The notes under the pieces: generated by a model | The model's input: the letters and a program-made list of their open reading frames with translations, nothing else | The model's database searches: none | What the model was told of the DNA's origin: nothing | NCBI RefSeq assembly: GCF_000471905.2 | Contig: NW_006498507.1 | Location: 2,276,471-2,340,470, forward strand | Length of the DNA: 64,000 nucleotides | Source of the DNA: Amborella trichopoda | Lineage: Eukaryota; Streptophyta; Magnoliopsida; Amborellales; Amborellaceae | Direction: 5' to 3' | Translations under genes and position numbers: made by a program | Part shown: positions 25,401 through 37,744 of the stretch, one piece after another | Layout of the letters: every line of letters begins with the position of its first letter | How positions within the stretch are numbered: the first letter of the stretch is position 1

Positions 25401-27201
25401 GACGGGGATGAGAGGTTGCCTAAAAGCAAGGATTTAGATGGGGTTTTAGGGATGGAATCTGCAGTTGTTATCATTGATGATTCTGCCAAGGTCTGGCCCC
25501 ATCACAAGCACAACTTGATCGTTGTTGAGAGGTACAGGCACCCAAATTTAAATGCTACTTATCTGTTCTCCTTGTTTTTCTTCTTTATTGTTTTATTTCC
25601 TTGGAAGATTTGGAGTAAATTTACTCTCCTTATCTCCTATCCTTGGCTCTTTTTTACAAATGGATGGTTTACTTGACTAATGTTTGGTGTCGTTTTATTT
25701 GTTTTGTTAGGTATACATATTTTCCCTGTAGCAGACGTCAGTTTGGACTGCATGGGCCATCTCTTCTCGAGATTGACCACGATGAAAGGCCTGAGGATGG
25801 CACTTTGGCTTCATCTTTGGCGGTGAGAATTTCTCTCTTGTTTGGGTGGGACAGTGAAACAGAGACATTGGTGCATAATACTTTAAACTGGGAACCATTA
25901 ACTTTTCTTCATAGTATTAGTTCTCAAGAAGAGAAAACTCTGTTAATAGGGCAAAGTATCAGGTAGAATCGCCTTATGCACTTCTTTAATTTGAACCTTC
26001 CATTTTGTAAAAATTTGAGGGGATTTCTATGTATCAGTCTTAGTTTATAACCTCCTTTATTTTCTGATACAATCATCAAAAGTTACCAAGAGTCAAGGTT
26101 TTGTTTCATAGGTTTGGTATTAAAAATCAATCCATTTATATTGTTTTTTTTTTAGAATCAGTTACATTCTGTATCATCCATTGAAAATTTGTCAAAATAC
26201 ATGTAGTCCCTGCATTGGCTATAAAGCCGCTGCCTTAATTCTGAACCATCTATCAAATTCTCTGATCTTCTATGTCATGTCAGAGTGCATGTAATGCCGC
26301 TTTTATTTGTTTTTTCATATGGGTTTATTCTTGGACTTGTCCCAGGTTATTGAAAAGATACATGAGAGCTTCTTCTCTAATCGGTCCCTGAATGAGGTAG
26401 ATGTGAGAGATATTCTAGCATCTGAACAGCAAAAGATACTAAAAGGGTGCAAAGTGGTGTTTAGTAGGGTCTTTCATGTTGGTCTCGCAAACCCTCATCT
26501 TCACCCACTTTGGCAAACAGCTGAGCAATTTGGTGCGATTTGCACCAACCAGATTGATGATGAGGTCACTCATGTTGTGGCTATTTCTCTTGGCACTGAT
26601 AAGGTATATGTTTATATGTCTACAACATCTTTTTTTTTCGTATTTGTCTTATTATTGGTCATTGCTTTTCTTTTTGTCTTCTTTTACTAGTGTCCATACA
26701 CTTGCCCCTTATTTTCAGCCTTATATGATTGTGATCCCTCTTTTAATTATGTTTCTCTTCTTTTTATGTGGCTCTCCAATCTTTTGACAGGATTTTGTTC
26801 CTAATCATGCTTTTACTTACCTGCTTATTTTTTCTCGTCGTTTCTCCATTCCTTTACTGTTTCATGATGTTTTAACAGGTTAACTGGGCTATATCTACGG
26901 GTAGATATGTGGTCCATCCTGGATGGTAAGCACTCATTAATTATGCAAAAGAATATGATAATAACAGAGTAAAGAAACTTTTTTTTGATACGGTAACAGA
27001 GAAGAAAATTAGGAAAACAACCCCCCAACCCCCAACAAACAAAAAATACACACACACTCTCTCTGCCTCTCTCTCACACACTCACACACACCAGGCTTGA
27101 CTGAGTTCATATGGTTTTACAGGTTGGAAGCCTCAGCCCTGTTATATAGGCGAGCGAATGAGCGGGACTTTTCCATTATGCCCCCTCCACCATCATCATG
27201 A
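19422..27201 (+). CDS. CPL3: RNA polymerase II CTD phosphatase-like 3 (CPL3), 12 exons
   Basis: This gene encodes a nuclear Ser/Thr phosphatase of the FCP1 type that removes phosphate from the C-terminal repeat domain of RNA polymerase II; in Arabidopsis CPL3 modulates stress and immune gene expression. Coding exons: 19422-20203, 20338-20491, 20986-21041, 21214-21274, 21427-23052, 23827-24429, 24759-24905, 25263-25531, 25711-25822, 26346-26603, 26879-26925 and 27123-27201. All have GT-AG borders, and the sum is 4194 bases, exactly 1397 codons plus stop. The N-terminus is acidic (EEGEISDQD near residue 11, a second EEGELEEGE run later). A long low-complexity region follows. The FCP1 catalytic domain begins at about 1078 with LVLDLDHTLLN (DxDxT at 1084-1088), contains FRFPHMGMWTKLRPG and YTMGNK, and has the second Asp pair at 1215-1216 (VVIIDDS). 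A BRCT domain occupies about 1297-1385. The gene looks intact. The start was chosen for the conserved EEGEIS context; 19359 is an alternative. Confidence 0.95.
20456..20597 (+). repeat. 71-bp tandem duplication copying the exon 2 end and its splice donor (CPL3)
   Basis: Bases 20456-20526 are repeated at 20527-20597 with one visible difference. The unit holds the last 36 bases of CPL3 exon 2 plus the donor 'ctgtaagtgac' and following intron. The second copy therefore presents an equally good donor inside intron 2. Using it would retain an intron segment that runs into a stop shortly afterwards. Confidence 0.9.
20589..20845 (+). repeat. Minisatellite of gtaagtga/agacactt units in CPL3 intron 2
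   Basis: A complex array built from 'ctgtaagtga', 'cagacacttggatctctaag' and 'tctgtaagtctgcaaattcc' blocks. The larger unit near the end is about 50 bp and occurs roughly three times. Many copies contain the donor-like core gtaagt, so the intron holds a string of consensus-like 5' splice sites. Confidence 0.85.
24491..24773 (+). repeat. 140-bp tandem duplication copying the exon 7 acceptor (CPL3)
   Basis: 'ggttggatgtgt' starts at 24491 and 24631. Each unit runs through 'attgctaactgcttattttt' to an acceptor and the start of exon 7 (cagttcatagaagt). The real acceptor is at 24758; the upstream copy has its AG at 24614-24615. Splicing to the upstream copy would read FIEVDGW and reach a stop about 24 codons on. 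Confidence 0.85.
27000..27095. repeat. Microsatellite-rich end of the last CPL3 intron
   Basis: A-rich and C-rich runs followed by CA and CT dinucleotide tracts (cacacacactctctctgcct and on) lie just before the acceptor of the last CPL3 exon. Confidence 0.7.
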
Positions 27202-27474
27202 CAATCCATTCTTCAAACCCAAAATACACGAAGCATCTAACTAAACCCAACTTAACTTGCTGCCTTTCAAATCTGCTAAACTAAAACCCTGCTTTGTCAC
27301 TGACAAAACAAAACTCGGAAACACGAAGTGAAGTGAGGTTACTGTCACTTTGCCCTTTCCTCACCTAAAGAAACCCACCTCGTCCTCATGTGAAGCTTTT
27401 CAGGGACAAGAAGAAGCCACAACAGGAAACCTATGCACTTACAAATCTCAAATCTTGAAGCTCAACCTGAAAAC

Positions 27475-27780
27475 AGACCGGAAGAACCAGGTTAGGAACC
27501 TGAAAATCTAGCCTGTGAGACCAGAAAATTTGGAGAGCTAGCTCAACCTGAAAACCGACCAGAAGAACCAGGTTAGGAACCTGAAAATCTAGCCTATGAG
27601 ACTAGAAGATTTGGAAAATTTGGAGAGCCAGATTGAGTATTTCCCATTAAAAGTGGTCATATGAAGTCACCTGAAAATCAACAAGAAGAACCAGGTTAGG
27701 AACCTGAAAATCTAGCCTGTGAGACCAGAATTTGGAGAGCCCAGAGTGAGTGAAGATTCTTTCCCATTAAAAGTGGTCAT
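27475..27780 (+). repeat. Three tandem repeats in the CPL3 3' flank
   Basis: The block 'gaagaaccaggttaggaacc' followed by 'tgaaaatctagcct' occurs three times, at about 27481, 27561 and 27683. The first two are about 80 bases apart and the third is separated by an inserted 'tttcccattaaaagtggtca' segment, which itself recurs after the third copy. Each unit has a small palindrome (ggttaggaacc). It probably lies in the 3' UTR or just downstream. Confidence 0.85.
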
Positions 27781-27959
27781 ATACACATACAGATTGATAA
27801 AACATACATATAATGGGAGAAAATTGCCACAGCATGTAAGCTTGGATTGGCCAGAAAGTTCGGTGATTCCCAAAAAAAAACAAGTGGGAGGTGAAAAAGT
27901 AATATGTGATCGTAGAAAAATACAAGAAACATGGGAGGTGAAACATGGGAGGTGGGAAA

Positions 27960-29615
27960 TTCAGCTAAGTTAAAAAGGCACCCGTTACCATCATTTCCCT
28001 AAAATTGGATTTCGTTGAAGTGATGCTTTTTGGTAATTTAAAGAATTTGAAGCATATTCAAAAGGTAAACAATGTGTGGGCATTGATGGCAAATGGTACT
28101 TTTTTTTATTTAAAGAAAGGGAAAGATGAGAAGTGTTGAAAAGGCAGCAAAGAAAATATTTGACTTGTGTATTCTTCTACACTCCGTTCGAACAAAATGA
28201 ATTTAACGAAAAAAAAGAAAAAAAAAGAAAGAAAGAAAGAATCGGCGGTATAGTATTCACTTTTAGATTTGGTTTGAAAATTGTTCCATGCATTGGAGGG
28301 GATGCATTTTTATATTTGCATCCCATGAGGTATAAAATGTCCATCATAAAGATGGGTGCAACTGGGTGCTTCATCTAAAAACAACAGTTGAAACTAACGG
28401 TTTAAAAGTTTTATTTCGTAAAATTATTTTATTTTAATTTTGAAAATTTATTTATTATTTTATATTCCTGATCTCCATAGAGCTTGTGTCTTTAAAAATT
28501 GGGTTAAAAAATCCATGATATTTAAGACCATTTCTACATGGACTCCGAAACCGTGTCTTATGGTTTTAAAATAGATTTTTAATAGGGGATTCATTTCTTC
28601 ATGGACTTAGAAACCGTGTCCTTTGGTTTTACTTCCCAATTATTTTGTGCCATCATACAAATGTCAAAAGGGGAGGGAAGAAAGCATTGATACCGGGCTG
28701 GCCACGTGGCATAACGTGAGTTGTACTCTCAAGTGTTGATTGGACACGGCTTTTTTGAAATTTCCTTAAGAATTTTTACATTTTTGTATTTGCAATTTGG
28801 AAATTGGTTGGGCTTTAAAAAGGGTAAACCTTCTGTTGGGCATAAAGCAGCGTTATCAAATTCGTTTCGTTTCAACCGAAGAGGTTGATGCTTCCCGATT
28901 TTGGGCATCGTTCTTACCGGAAGAGGTTGAAACTTTCGGATTTTGGGCATAAACTGAAACGAAGCAAAGCGTGGTGTTGCTATTTCAGTTAAATTGGGGC
29001 CGCTTTAGTCAGATTCGTGTTTGTTTTGGTTAGCAAAGAAATATTTATATAAAAGTATTTTGTTTTTTTTATTTTTTTTATTTATTTTTATTATTTGTAT
29101 ATATTTTGTATATAAATATCTATTTTATTTATATTAAATTTTTTTTAAAAATCTAAATTCTTCCCTTAAATCGACCTAAACATCGAATTGTTTTATTTTT
29201 TTTAATCAAACTGAATAAGATTTTGCGCACTTTGCGAATCTGACAACATTAGTATAAGGGTTTAACATAGATGGTAGGTCCGGGAGAGTAATACAAGGAC
29301 TTGGATAGCAGAAGGGAAAGTTTTCCTCTTTTATGGTTTGCTTCTCCCCTAAGATGGACCAAACAGTTATTCTTGTTTGAACATTTATGATGGGCAAAAA
29401 TTTCGTCCATCTATTATTTGTCCCTTGTTAGTTCTTGAATGCCTAATAGCCACAAAAGCTTATGGTTGGAAGCAATTATGTAGCCTATACTCCTCTCTCT
29501 CTCTCAAAGCTACCCCTTCTTTCCATTGTGATGTGGAAGCATAGGCCAGTTTCTCTCTTAGAAAAACTCTCTCTCTCTCGGGACCACTCGTTAGAACTTG
29601 TGAGCAACACCAATA

Positions 29616-29647
<32 letters not shown>

Positions 29648-30160
29648 GACTGTCTAGGGAGAGTGAAAAATAAATATTGATCGATATTTTTTTTTGTTTT
29701 TAAAACGAGTTTTTAAGAGACATGGCAACAAGTTTGCATAGCCACATCGCTCGTCATTCTTATTATTTTCTCTTTAATATTAGACATAATGGGAGTTTAG
29801 GTCTAGAATCTAAAAGTTTTAAATTAGCCGGATTAAGATAGTCTATGGGATGCAATTTTAGTAATAATAGGAGTAGATGTGAGAAAATAGTTAATATTGA
29901 CGGTTAGAAAATTTCAAAAAGAGTGTATTTTTGATATCTTGAGTCAATAATCCAGGAAAATAGAGAGATCGATGATACTTTTAACCACGTATTATTGGGC
30001 TTATTTTTTGTTTTTTTTGTTTAGCCTTTCACTTGAATTAACTTGTACCTCCTAACAGATGTTGTACTAGATCTGTACTATACATAGCCAGCCTACTTAA
30101 GTTTACTCTCTCTCATCTTATCACTTATTGGTGCCACTTAATTTTTTCGTATTTATTTCA
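27960..30160. other. Intergenic, no gene recognised
   Basis: Short open frames are present on both strands but none shows a domain or splice context. A pair of direct repeats (gaagaggttgatgcttcc... and gaagaggttgaaactttc...) lies at 28877-28950, and a (CT)n tract at about 29618-29648. Confidence 0.45.
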
Positions 30161-30164
30161 AATT

Positions 30165-30395
30165 TTATTCCTTCTTGCCTTGCCACTTGTCCATCTCAAT
30201 ATTCTCGTATCTACTACCCTCATTCTATGGGTGTATTGTTTTTGACCGTCCAACATTTTGTTCTATAAAGCAAAGCTGGTTTCACAATTGTTTTATAGAA
30301 ATTGCCTTTCAGCTTCATTGTTATCCTGCGATCACATAAACTTCCAATTGCATATCTCCACTTTGCCCACCTAACTCTAATTCTATGTGTGATAT
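30165..30395 (-). mobile_element. RTE-type LINE, reverse transcriptase C-terminal fragment
   Basis: On the minus strand the translation gives VGKVEICNWKF and, in neighbouring frames, GWAKWRYAIGSLCD, 'MKLKGNFYKTIVKPALLYGTKCWTV' in outline and RVVDTRILRW. This is the well-known segment after the reverse transcriptase of plant RTE LINEs. Frameshifts are present and the fragment is isolated, so it is dead. Confidence 0.75.
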
Positions 30396-30520
30396 CGAGA
30401 AAAGATATTGGGACTTATTGCCTCACCTAGGGTATGACTCTTAATAGAGAAGAATGACGGACCAATATTCATGTAGCTGACCCCAATTAGTTCGAAAAAA
30501 ACTTTGACAGTGATGATGAT
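30396..30520 (+). mobile_element. RTE-type LINE 3' tail
   Basis: A short plus-strand tail matching the ends at 16.9, 47.2 and 56.4 kb: 'aatagagaagaatgacgg', 'catgtagctgaccccaatta' and a gatgatgatt end. It lies back to back with the minus-strand fragment at 30165-30395. Confidence 0.6.
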
Positions 30521-30879
30521 TCGATGTTTAGGTTTGCTCCCAAAGTCATCGGTGGTCTTGCGAAAAGAATTTTTTTTTTTTAAATATCAAATAAAATTCC
30601 ACGATTTGTATTTTTTTCTTTTTTTTATCTAATTTGTGATATGGCTATTTTGGTTACAAATATTTGAAAAAACACGTAGGGGACCTGTTGAAAATATTAA
30701 ACTGGAAGGGTTCTATTTCACATATCTAAATAAGTTAGGATTGTTTTTGAAAGGGGCCTGAGATTTGGAGGAAGAAAATTTCTAGATGTTTAAAAGTTTC
30801 GAAAGCGATGGTTACCCAAATTTACGAGGATTTCATAACAAATCACGGGAGATGGATAATATTAACAAAAACTTTAGAA

Positions 30880-33800
30880 GTTCCTCTCAAACTCGACTAG
30901 GGAGGCACCTAAAGGCTAAGTTTGATGCAAATATCTGGAAAAGCATCTCAGAGCACTGGCTTGATGAAGATATCAGCTACTTGATTACGTGATGAAACAA
31001 TCTACGTGACAAGTAATCCAAGAGCAACCTTTTCATGTACAAAATGATAGTCTAACTCAATGTGATTAACTGTTATATAGAAACACTCATATTGTCACAA
31101 CAAAATGTTGGTGGTTGAGAAAGTGCACCCCAATATCCCTAAGAATAAAAGGAGGCATGCCAATTCTTCAATAGTGGATGCCCTAGATTGGTATTCAACT
31201 TCAGCACTTGAATGAGCCACAATCGACTGTTTCTTAGCACTTTAAAATATGCAGTTGGAACCAAGATAACTGCAGAAACCAGTGGCTTAATGGTGAATAT
31301 TTGGAAACCCAATCCAGTCAGCATCCGAGAAGGCGTATAACTCAAGAGAACTGGTAGATAAGATTATTATACCATAAGATTGTGCACTATTGAAATACCA
31401 AAGAATCCACTTAACTGTCTGAAAATGTGCAATTGTAGGGGCATGCATAAATTGATACATTTTATTAACACTTTAGAAAAGGTCAAGCCGTGTTATGGTA
31501 ATGTATTTGAGTGCACCAATAATGCTCCGATAAAGAGGTGGATCAAACAATAGATCAGAACTCCAGTGAACATTATTAGTCACTACCGTTGGTGTTGAAA
31601 TAGGTTTGGCACCAGCACATGGGCACGATCAAGAAGATCCCGAGTATATTTGCTTTGTGACATAAAGATTCCACCAAAAAAGTAAGATACCTCTATGCAA
31701 AAAAAATAGTAAAGCAATCCAAGATCTTTCATTATAAATTCTTTTTTAAGTTGAAAAATAAACCATTATAAAAGATCTGAATTATCACATGTAACAATAA
31801 TCATCAACATAGAAGAGAAGGATAACGGTGCATTGAGTAGTGTGACAAATAAATAGTGATGAAAAAGTTATACTATAATAAAACTCGAATAATAAGAAGT
31901 AGGCACTAAATCGATTAAACCAGGTATGAGGTGGTTACTTAGGACAATATAAAGCCATGTTTAATTTGCAAACATGAATTGGATATTCAAAGCTAACAAA
32001 GCCAGGAGGTTGTTCTATAAATATAGGCTCATTAAGAAAGCCATGTAAAAAAGCATTTTTCACATCAAGTTGTTTGATAGGCTAGTAACGAACAATACCT
32101 ACGGTGAGCACAATTCGAATACTAGCAAGCTTAATAATTGGACTAAAAGTTTTAGAGAAATAAACTCGAATAACCTGATTACATTCTTTTCAACTAGTCT
32201 GGTCTTAAGTCTTTTTAGACTACCATTAGACTTTAGTTTAGTCTCATAAATCCAATGGCAATCAATAATATTTATACCTGGAAGACGAGGAACTAACTCC
32301 CAAGTGGAATTAACATGTAGGACTTCAATTTACTCTTCCATTGCACGATACTAGCCCGGATGGCCCAAAGCAGACTTAATAGACTTAGGTTTAGAAGAGA
32401 TATTTTCAAAAGTAAGATCATTTGAGACTGCTGGGATAGGAGAATTCGAGGTTTTAAGTGCCATCTTGAGTTCTTGTGACCATATGGTGACGAGATAATT
32501 CAGGGGCTCATATAAAACTAGATTGGTTGGTTTCTTGGATGACAACATTTTCATTAGCATGAGCATGTGTTGCATCATCTTGGACATCTTGTATGAGTGT
32601 CACAGTGATGGCATCTTCCTCTACAAGAGAAGTTGGAGAGCTATGATTGTTGAGAGGCAAATCAACTGGAGTAGCACACACATCCGGGCATTCCTTATGG
32701 GTGATCTATGTAGAGGTGATGAATCAGAAAAAGAAGTCTATACGTCAGATTCACAAGACTCAGACCATTCCGCATAAGTAGTCAGGTACCTCTGAACATG
32801 TGCACTATCAAATAAAAAACTTGGATTAACATATGGAAAAATGTTTTCATCAAATACAACATGTCTGGAGATAAAGACTCGCCCTGTGGGTAGATGCAGA
32901 TGTTTGTAACCTTTATATTGAATATTGTGACCCAAAAATACGCATAGAAGAGAATGACGACAAAATTGATTTGTAGCATAGTCTCGAAGGTACGGAAGAT
33001 ACCCACACCCAAAAACCGGAAGTGAAGAACAGTTTGGTAGGCGGCCAAACAACAAAGAATATGGTGAATCCATTTACAAATTGGCTGAAGGAGTAATGTT
33101 TATTACAAAGACTGTAGTATGGAAAGCTTCGACCCAAAAACGCTTAGGAACTTCTGCATGAAACATTATTGTAAGGCTCAATTCTACATTAATCATCTGC
33201 TTCATTTCAGTTATTCCATTTTGTTCAGGGGCTCCCGAATATGATAGTTGTTGCACAATTCCATTATCACTAAGATGATCGATGAATTCTTTCTTAACAA
33301 AATCATCACCTCCATCATATTGAAAAATTCAAATTCATTTTTCAAATCTCCTTTCAATCATACGATGAAAATTTTTAAATCCAGAGAAAATTCAAATTTT
33401 CTTTTCAAATGATAAGTCCAAGAAAAACAAGTATAATCACCCACAAACACCACATAAAGGCGATAACTCTGATTAAATAAAATTAGAGCAGGTTACTCTG
33501 ATTAGATAAAGTTAGAGCAGGATGCCATAAATTTGAATGAATCTTAAAAAGATGTTATGTAGAGGTCTTATTAGTACTACTAAATGGGAGTTGACAACTT
33601 TTTCCCATTTGACAACAAGCATAAATATAATAAGATTTATTCCAAGCATCAACATTAATCAACTGTTTAGATTCTAAGTAATATACTAATTTATTTTGAC
33701 ATCCTAGTCGTTGATACCACACATCTTCTTATATTCTCTTATTTCGATTAGAAAATAAAGCTTCACTCACATCCTCAAGTCCATAAAGTCTGCCCTTTCT

Positions 33801-35400
33801 ACTCCCAGTGGTTAAAGTTCTCCATGTGCTCATTTCCTTAATCAACCATTTGATGGGAATTAATAAATACAAGGAAAATCTTTTATAAACTAGTTAACAT
33901 ATAATAAATTATTTTTCATCTCTGACACCAAAGAACATTAGAAATATTAAAATTTTCATACCCAACATCAATACTTGTATCACCAACATGTAAAATAGTT
34001 AATTGCTTGCTATTGCCAACCATGACTATATCTCTACCACTATAAGGACGAAGGTTTTAAGGTTTACCTGTTCTTCTATCATATGAGTTGAGGCACCAAT
34101 GTCCAGGAACTATTTCGAATATTGGGAATTAGCTATGGTCACTGCTGCAAGAGCTTGAGGAATGTCTTTCTCTTCGTACGTATGACTGAATCAGTGCCAA
34201 CACTTTAATGCAATATGTCTAACTTTTTTACAAATTTGACACTTTTCCTAAGGTGTCTGAACTGATTGTTGTATGTGTGAATCTTGTTGGAACTTTTAAT
34301 TCACGTGATGTACAGGTGTATCACTACTTTTATTTATTTATTTGAGGCATACCACATCCCCCATCCACGCCCCTGAGAATAGAAAAACTGTTGACCACCA
34401 AAGTTCTGTCTACCATTGTAGGAAAACTCGAACCGGGATGATTAACTAGATATGGGCGCACAAGCGATCCTAACTAGTAAACCGAGTTCAACTGTTCCAA
34501 ATGGCCAAGTCTCGAGCAGTCAAAAAAGTGCCACAAAAAAAAAAAATCTAATAAAATATGAAAATTATATTTAAAGAATGATTAAACAAAGTATATACAA
34601 ATGAAATTGAAAATTAATGAAAAAATGGATATTAAAGAATCAATTTGTGCCCAACAGTAGTTTTGAAATTTTCTATAAAAGATAGGAAAATGTAAAAATA
34701 AGTATTAATGGGCAAGACAATTTTCAATCTTTGCCATTATGATGAAAGATACTATAAAATACATTACAAACAAAATCCCTTATTTTTGAGATTTTATATA
34801 ATTTATTTTAAAAAATTAAATACCCGGCTGGTCACCAAATCTGGCCGAAACCAGAACCAACCAATGGCTGGTTGCGATCTAATCGTGCGATTACTGGTTA
34901 GACCACTCGAATTTTCCTTCAACAGTAGGTACCTCTACTTCTGTAATTTCTAGTAACTCTGTTAGGTCAAAAAATATTTTGTTATCCAACAAAGGCCATA
35001 TCCTGGTTTGGATGTATTCTTCAGAGTCATGAAGCTGATTTCTAATCTCATGGCTTTGTAAAAGTGGTATAATTTCGAAATAAGAGGGAATCAGACGATT
35101 AAACATAGTGGTAGCAAAACTCTCATATTTTGGACCAAGTCCATTAAGAAGCCAAAATACCTTATTTTCATATCGTACAGGTTTGTCAATAGCAGCCAAA
35201 TCATCATAAATACTCTTGAATCTGCATATGTATTATGATATGGTCAAATTCCATATCTTATAGTGTTGGGGTTGTTGGGTAAGTTGGAACTCCATATCTT
35301 GATAATTACCTGCACAAGCAATATTCAGAACTTTCCATATTTCGGCAGAAGTTTAGGGTAACTACAAGACTGAGACACTCTTCTGACAGTGTCCTTGTGA
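30880..35400 (-). mobile_element. Ty1/copia LTR retrotransposon fossil 1
   Basis: Read on the minus strand, the order is gag (about 35350-34050, with a UBN2-type stretch VFWLLNGLGPKYESF), integrase (about 33900-32780, with the GAPEQNG region), linker, reverse transcriptase (about 32300-31250) and RNase H ending with an NQVADIF-type motif near 30960. This is the Ty1/copia order, with integrase before reverse transcriptase. The copy is heavily broken, with many breaks across all parts, and looks old. I could not identify a matching pair of LTRs. A separate MITE (about 34430-34912) is inserted in the gag region. Confidence 0.85.
34430..34912 (-). mobile_element. MITE inserted in copia fossil 1
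   Basis: Read on the minus strand it starts 'ggtctaaccagtaatcgcac' and continues 'gattagatcgcaaccagcca'. It matches a second copy in opposite orientation at 37745-38215 along its whole length, including 'aacaaaatcccttatttttg' (inverted) in the middle. The flanks share 'actcgaa', a possible 7-8 bp target duplication, which would fit a hAT-like element. No coding content is seen. Confidence 0.65.
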
Positions 35401-35770
35401 TCCGGGCTTTAAGAAGCCGACTACCATGCCATAGTTAGATACAAGCACTTTACGGTGAATGCTTCTTGTAAACACCCCATTTTAAAACTGGCAAATTCTG
35501 TGGTTTTTCTGAATCCATAAGACCATACTATTTCAATAGACCCTAGATCATAGACCACCATAGTCTATACCGTCTGCCTTGTGATCTAGAATCATGCATA
35601 ATCCCTGTTTTAGTAGAAAAATCATTAAAAATAACAAAACACCTTTTTTGACCCAAATTTTGACAAGCAAACATCACTTTAGCCATAATTTGCGGTATGG
35701 GTTTTAGATTTCACACTTATCAGGAGAGAAAATCGTTTGACTAGTGCAGGGCAATCACCATTAACAAATT

Positions 35771-36000
35771 TAGAAAGTTCCTCACTCTCAATCTATTTCG
35801 ATTTCCTATAACAAATACTTATTCTGTGTAAATTTAATCGACACAAAATTTTCAAAGCTAAAAGTGGAGGGATAAGGATCTTATTTAGAAAGTTCCTCAC
35901 TCTCAATCTATTTCGATTTCCTATAACAAATACTTATTCTGTGTAAATTTAATCGACACAAAATTTTCAAAGCTAAAAGTGGAGGGATAAGGATCTTATT
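35771..36000. repeat. 115-bp tandem duplication
   Basis: 'tagaaagttcctcactctca' starts at 35771 and 35886. The two units appear identical over their 115 bases, ending 'ggagggataaggatcttatt'. The identity suggests a recent duplication or a collapsed/duplicated assembly segment close to the gap at 36490. Confidence 0.9.
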
Positions 36001-36452
36001 AAAGATAGAGTACCCATTGCTAAGATTAAATACCAATCACTAGCCTTACAGATTTAGAGAGAGAAAGATAATGGAGTGAAAAGATGATGGTTGTGATAAG
36101 ATAGTTCGGAAGGGAAAAAAATAATATGGCGTGATAATGGAACGTTCTTCCAACACATCAATAAGGATGAGGGGTTTAAAGTGATGGGGTAAAGGAAAAG
36201 ATGATGGCTTGATAATGGAATGTGAGGGGGTTTTAGATAGAGAGATTAATATGGTCTCATATGAAAACTGGTTTTACATAAAGTGATGGTTAATGAAACA
36301 TATTGATCATGCAAACTAGAGAGATATATTTACTTGGAGATGCGATCGGTAAATGGAATTGGATAGAATGAGATCCCTACACTGACACCGTAAAGAATTT
36401 TAACGAGAGAGACACAGAAACTTTTTCAAAAGTGATTGTGCGAAGGTTCTTT

Positions 36453-36454
<2 letters not shown>

Positions 36455-36489
<35 letters not shown>
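36455..36489. repeat. (AT)n microsatellite at the gap edge
   Basis: A pure AT dinucleotide run leads directly into the run of Ns, so the assembly probably broke in this repeat. Confidence 0.95.
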
Positions 36490-37251
36490 NNNNNNNNNNN
36501 NNNNNNNNNNNNNNNNNNNNNNNNNNNNNNNNNNNNNNNNNNNNNNNNNNNNNNNNNNNNNNNNNNNNNNNNNNNNNNNNNNNNNNNNNNNNNNNNNNNN
36601 NNNNNNNNNNNNNNNNNNNNNNNNNNNNNNNNNNNNNNNNNNNNNNNNNNNNNNNNNNNNNNNNNNNNNNNNNNNNNNNNNNNNNNNNNNNNNNNNNNNN
36701 NNNNNNNNNNNNNNNNNNNNNNNNNNNNNNNNNNNNNNNNNNNNNNNNNNNNNNNNNNNNNNNNNNNNNNNNNNNNNNNNNNNNNNNNNNNNNNNNNNNN
36801 NNNNNNNNNNNNNNNNNNNNNNNNNNNNNNNNNNNNNNNNNNNNNNNNNNNNNNNNNNNNNNNNNNNNNNNNNNNNNNNNNNNNNNNNNNNNNNNNNNNN
36901 NNNNNNNNNNNNNNNNNNNNNNNNNNNNNNNNNNNNNNNNNNNNNNNNNNNNNNNNNNNNNNNNNNNNNNNNNNNNNNNNNNNNNNNNNNNNNNNNNNNN
37001 NNNNNNNNNNNNNNNNNNNNNNNNNNNNNNNNNNNNNNNNNNNNNNNNNNNNNNNNNNNNNNNNNNNNNNNNNNNNNNNNNNNNNNNNNNNNNNNNNNNN
37101 NNNNNNNNNNNNNNNNNNNNNNNNNNNNNNNNNNNNNNNNNNNNNNNNNNNNNNNNNNNNNNNNNNNNNNNNNNNNNNNNNNNNNNNNNNNNNNNNNNNN
37201 NNNNNNNNNNNNNNNNNNNNNNNNNNNNNNNNNNNNNNNNNNNNNNNNNNN
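36490..37251. other. Assembly gap (762 N)
   Basis: All bases are N. Open frames drawn across it have no meaning. The true gap size may differ from 762. Confidence 1.
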
Positions 37252-37257
37252 ATAAAA

Positions 37258-37674
37258 AAGTTTATATAAAGTCGAGGCTCTAAACAATCAAATTAGAGCC
37301 TCCAAAATTTCACTAAAAGTGGTTGTTTTGATGCCCACATATCCTTCAATTGATCATCTCAACATCAAAATGCATGTACATGAGAAAGAAATATCCTCAA
37401 ATTGATCATCTCAACATCAAGATGCATGGACATGAGAAAGAAATAGATTTCAAGTTTGGAATAGTGCATCTTGTAATGTATTTTTGGAACATCAATTTTC
37501 AAGATTTTCAAGTTTTTATAGATCTACTCAATCTGCACTATTTTTAAAGTTGATGAAAATATATTTTAATGCTATCACAAAGATTTCCAGTATTGAAACC
37601 ATATTTGTCGATATTATTTGAAGGTGCGCTTTGCTTTGATTGTTTAGAGCCTAAGCTCTATACAAACCACACCC
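37258..37674 (+). mobile_element. 'GGTTGCAACC' family MITE, copy 4
   Basis: It starts 'aagtttatataaagtcgagg' and ends 'ctctatacaaaccacaccc'. Internally it has 'aaaagtggttgttttgatgc', then a short tandem duplication of 'tcaattgatcatctcaacat' (about 37346 and 37394), 'gtgcatcttgtaatgtattt' and 'tttttatagatctactcaat'. It is close to copy 3. Confidence 0.75.
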
Positions 37675-37744
37675 AATAGTGATACAATTGTATAATGAAC
37701 ACTTTCACATCTTGTTACATACCTTAAAGGAAAAATCGGGTGGT

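Noticed and set aside
27719-27973. An 84-residue frame after CPL3
   Set aside because: It starts inside the tandem repeats of the CPL3 3' flank and shows no family resemblance.
36400-37287. Long open frames across the N region
   Set aside because: They are created by unknown bases and have no meaning.
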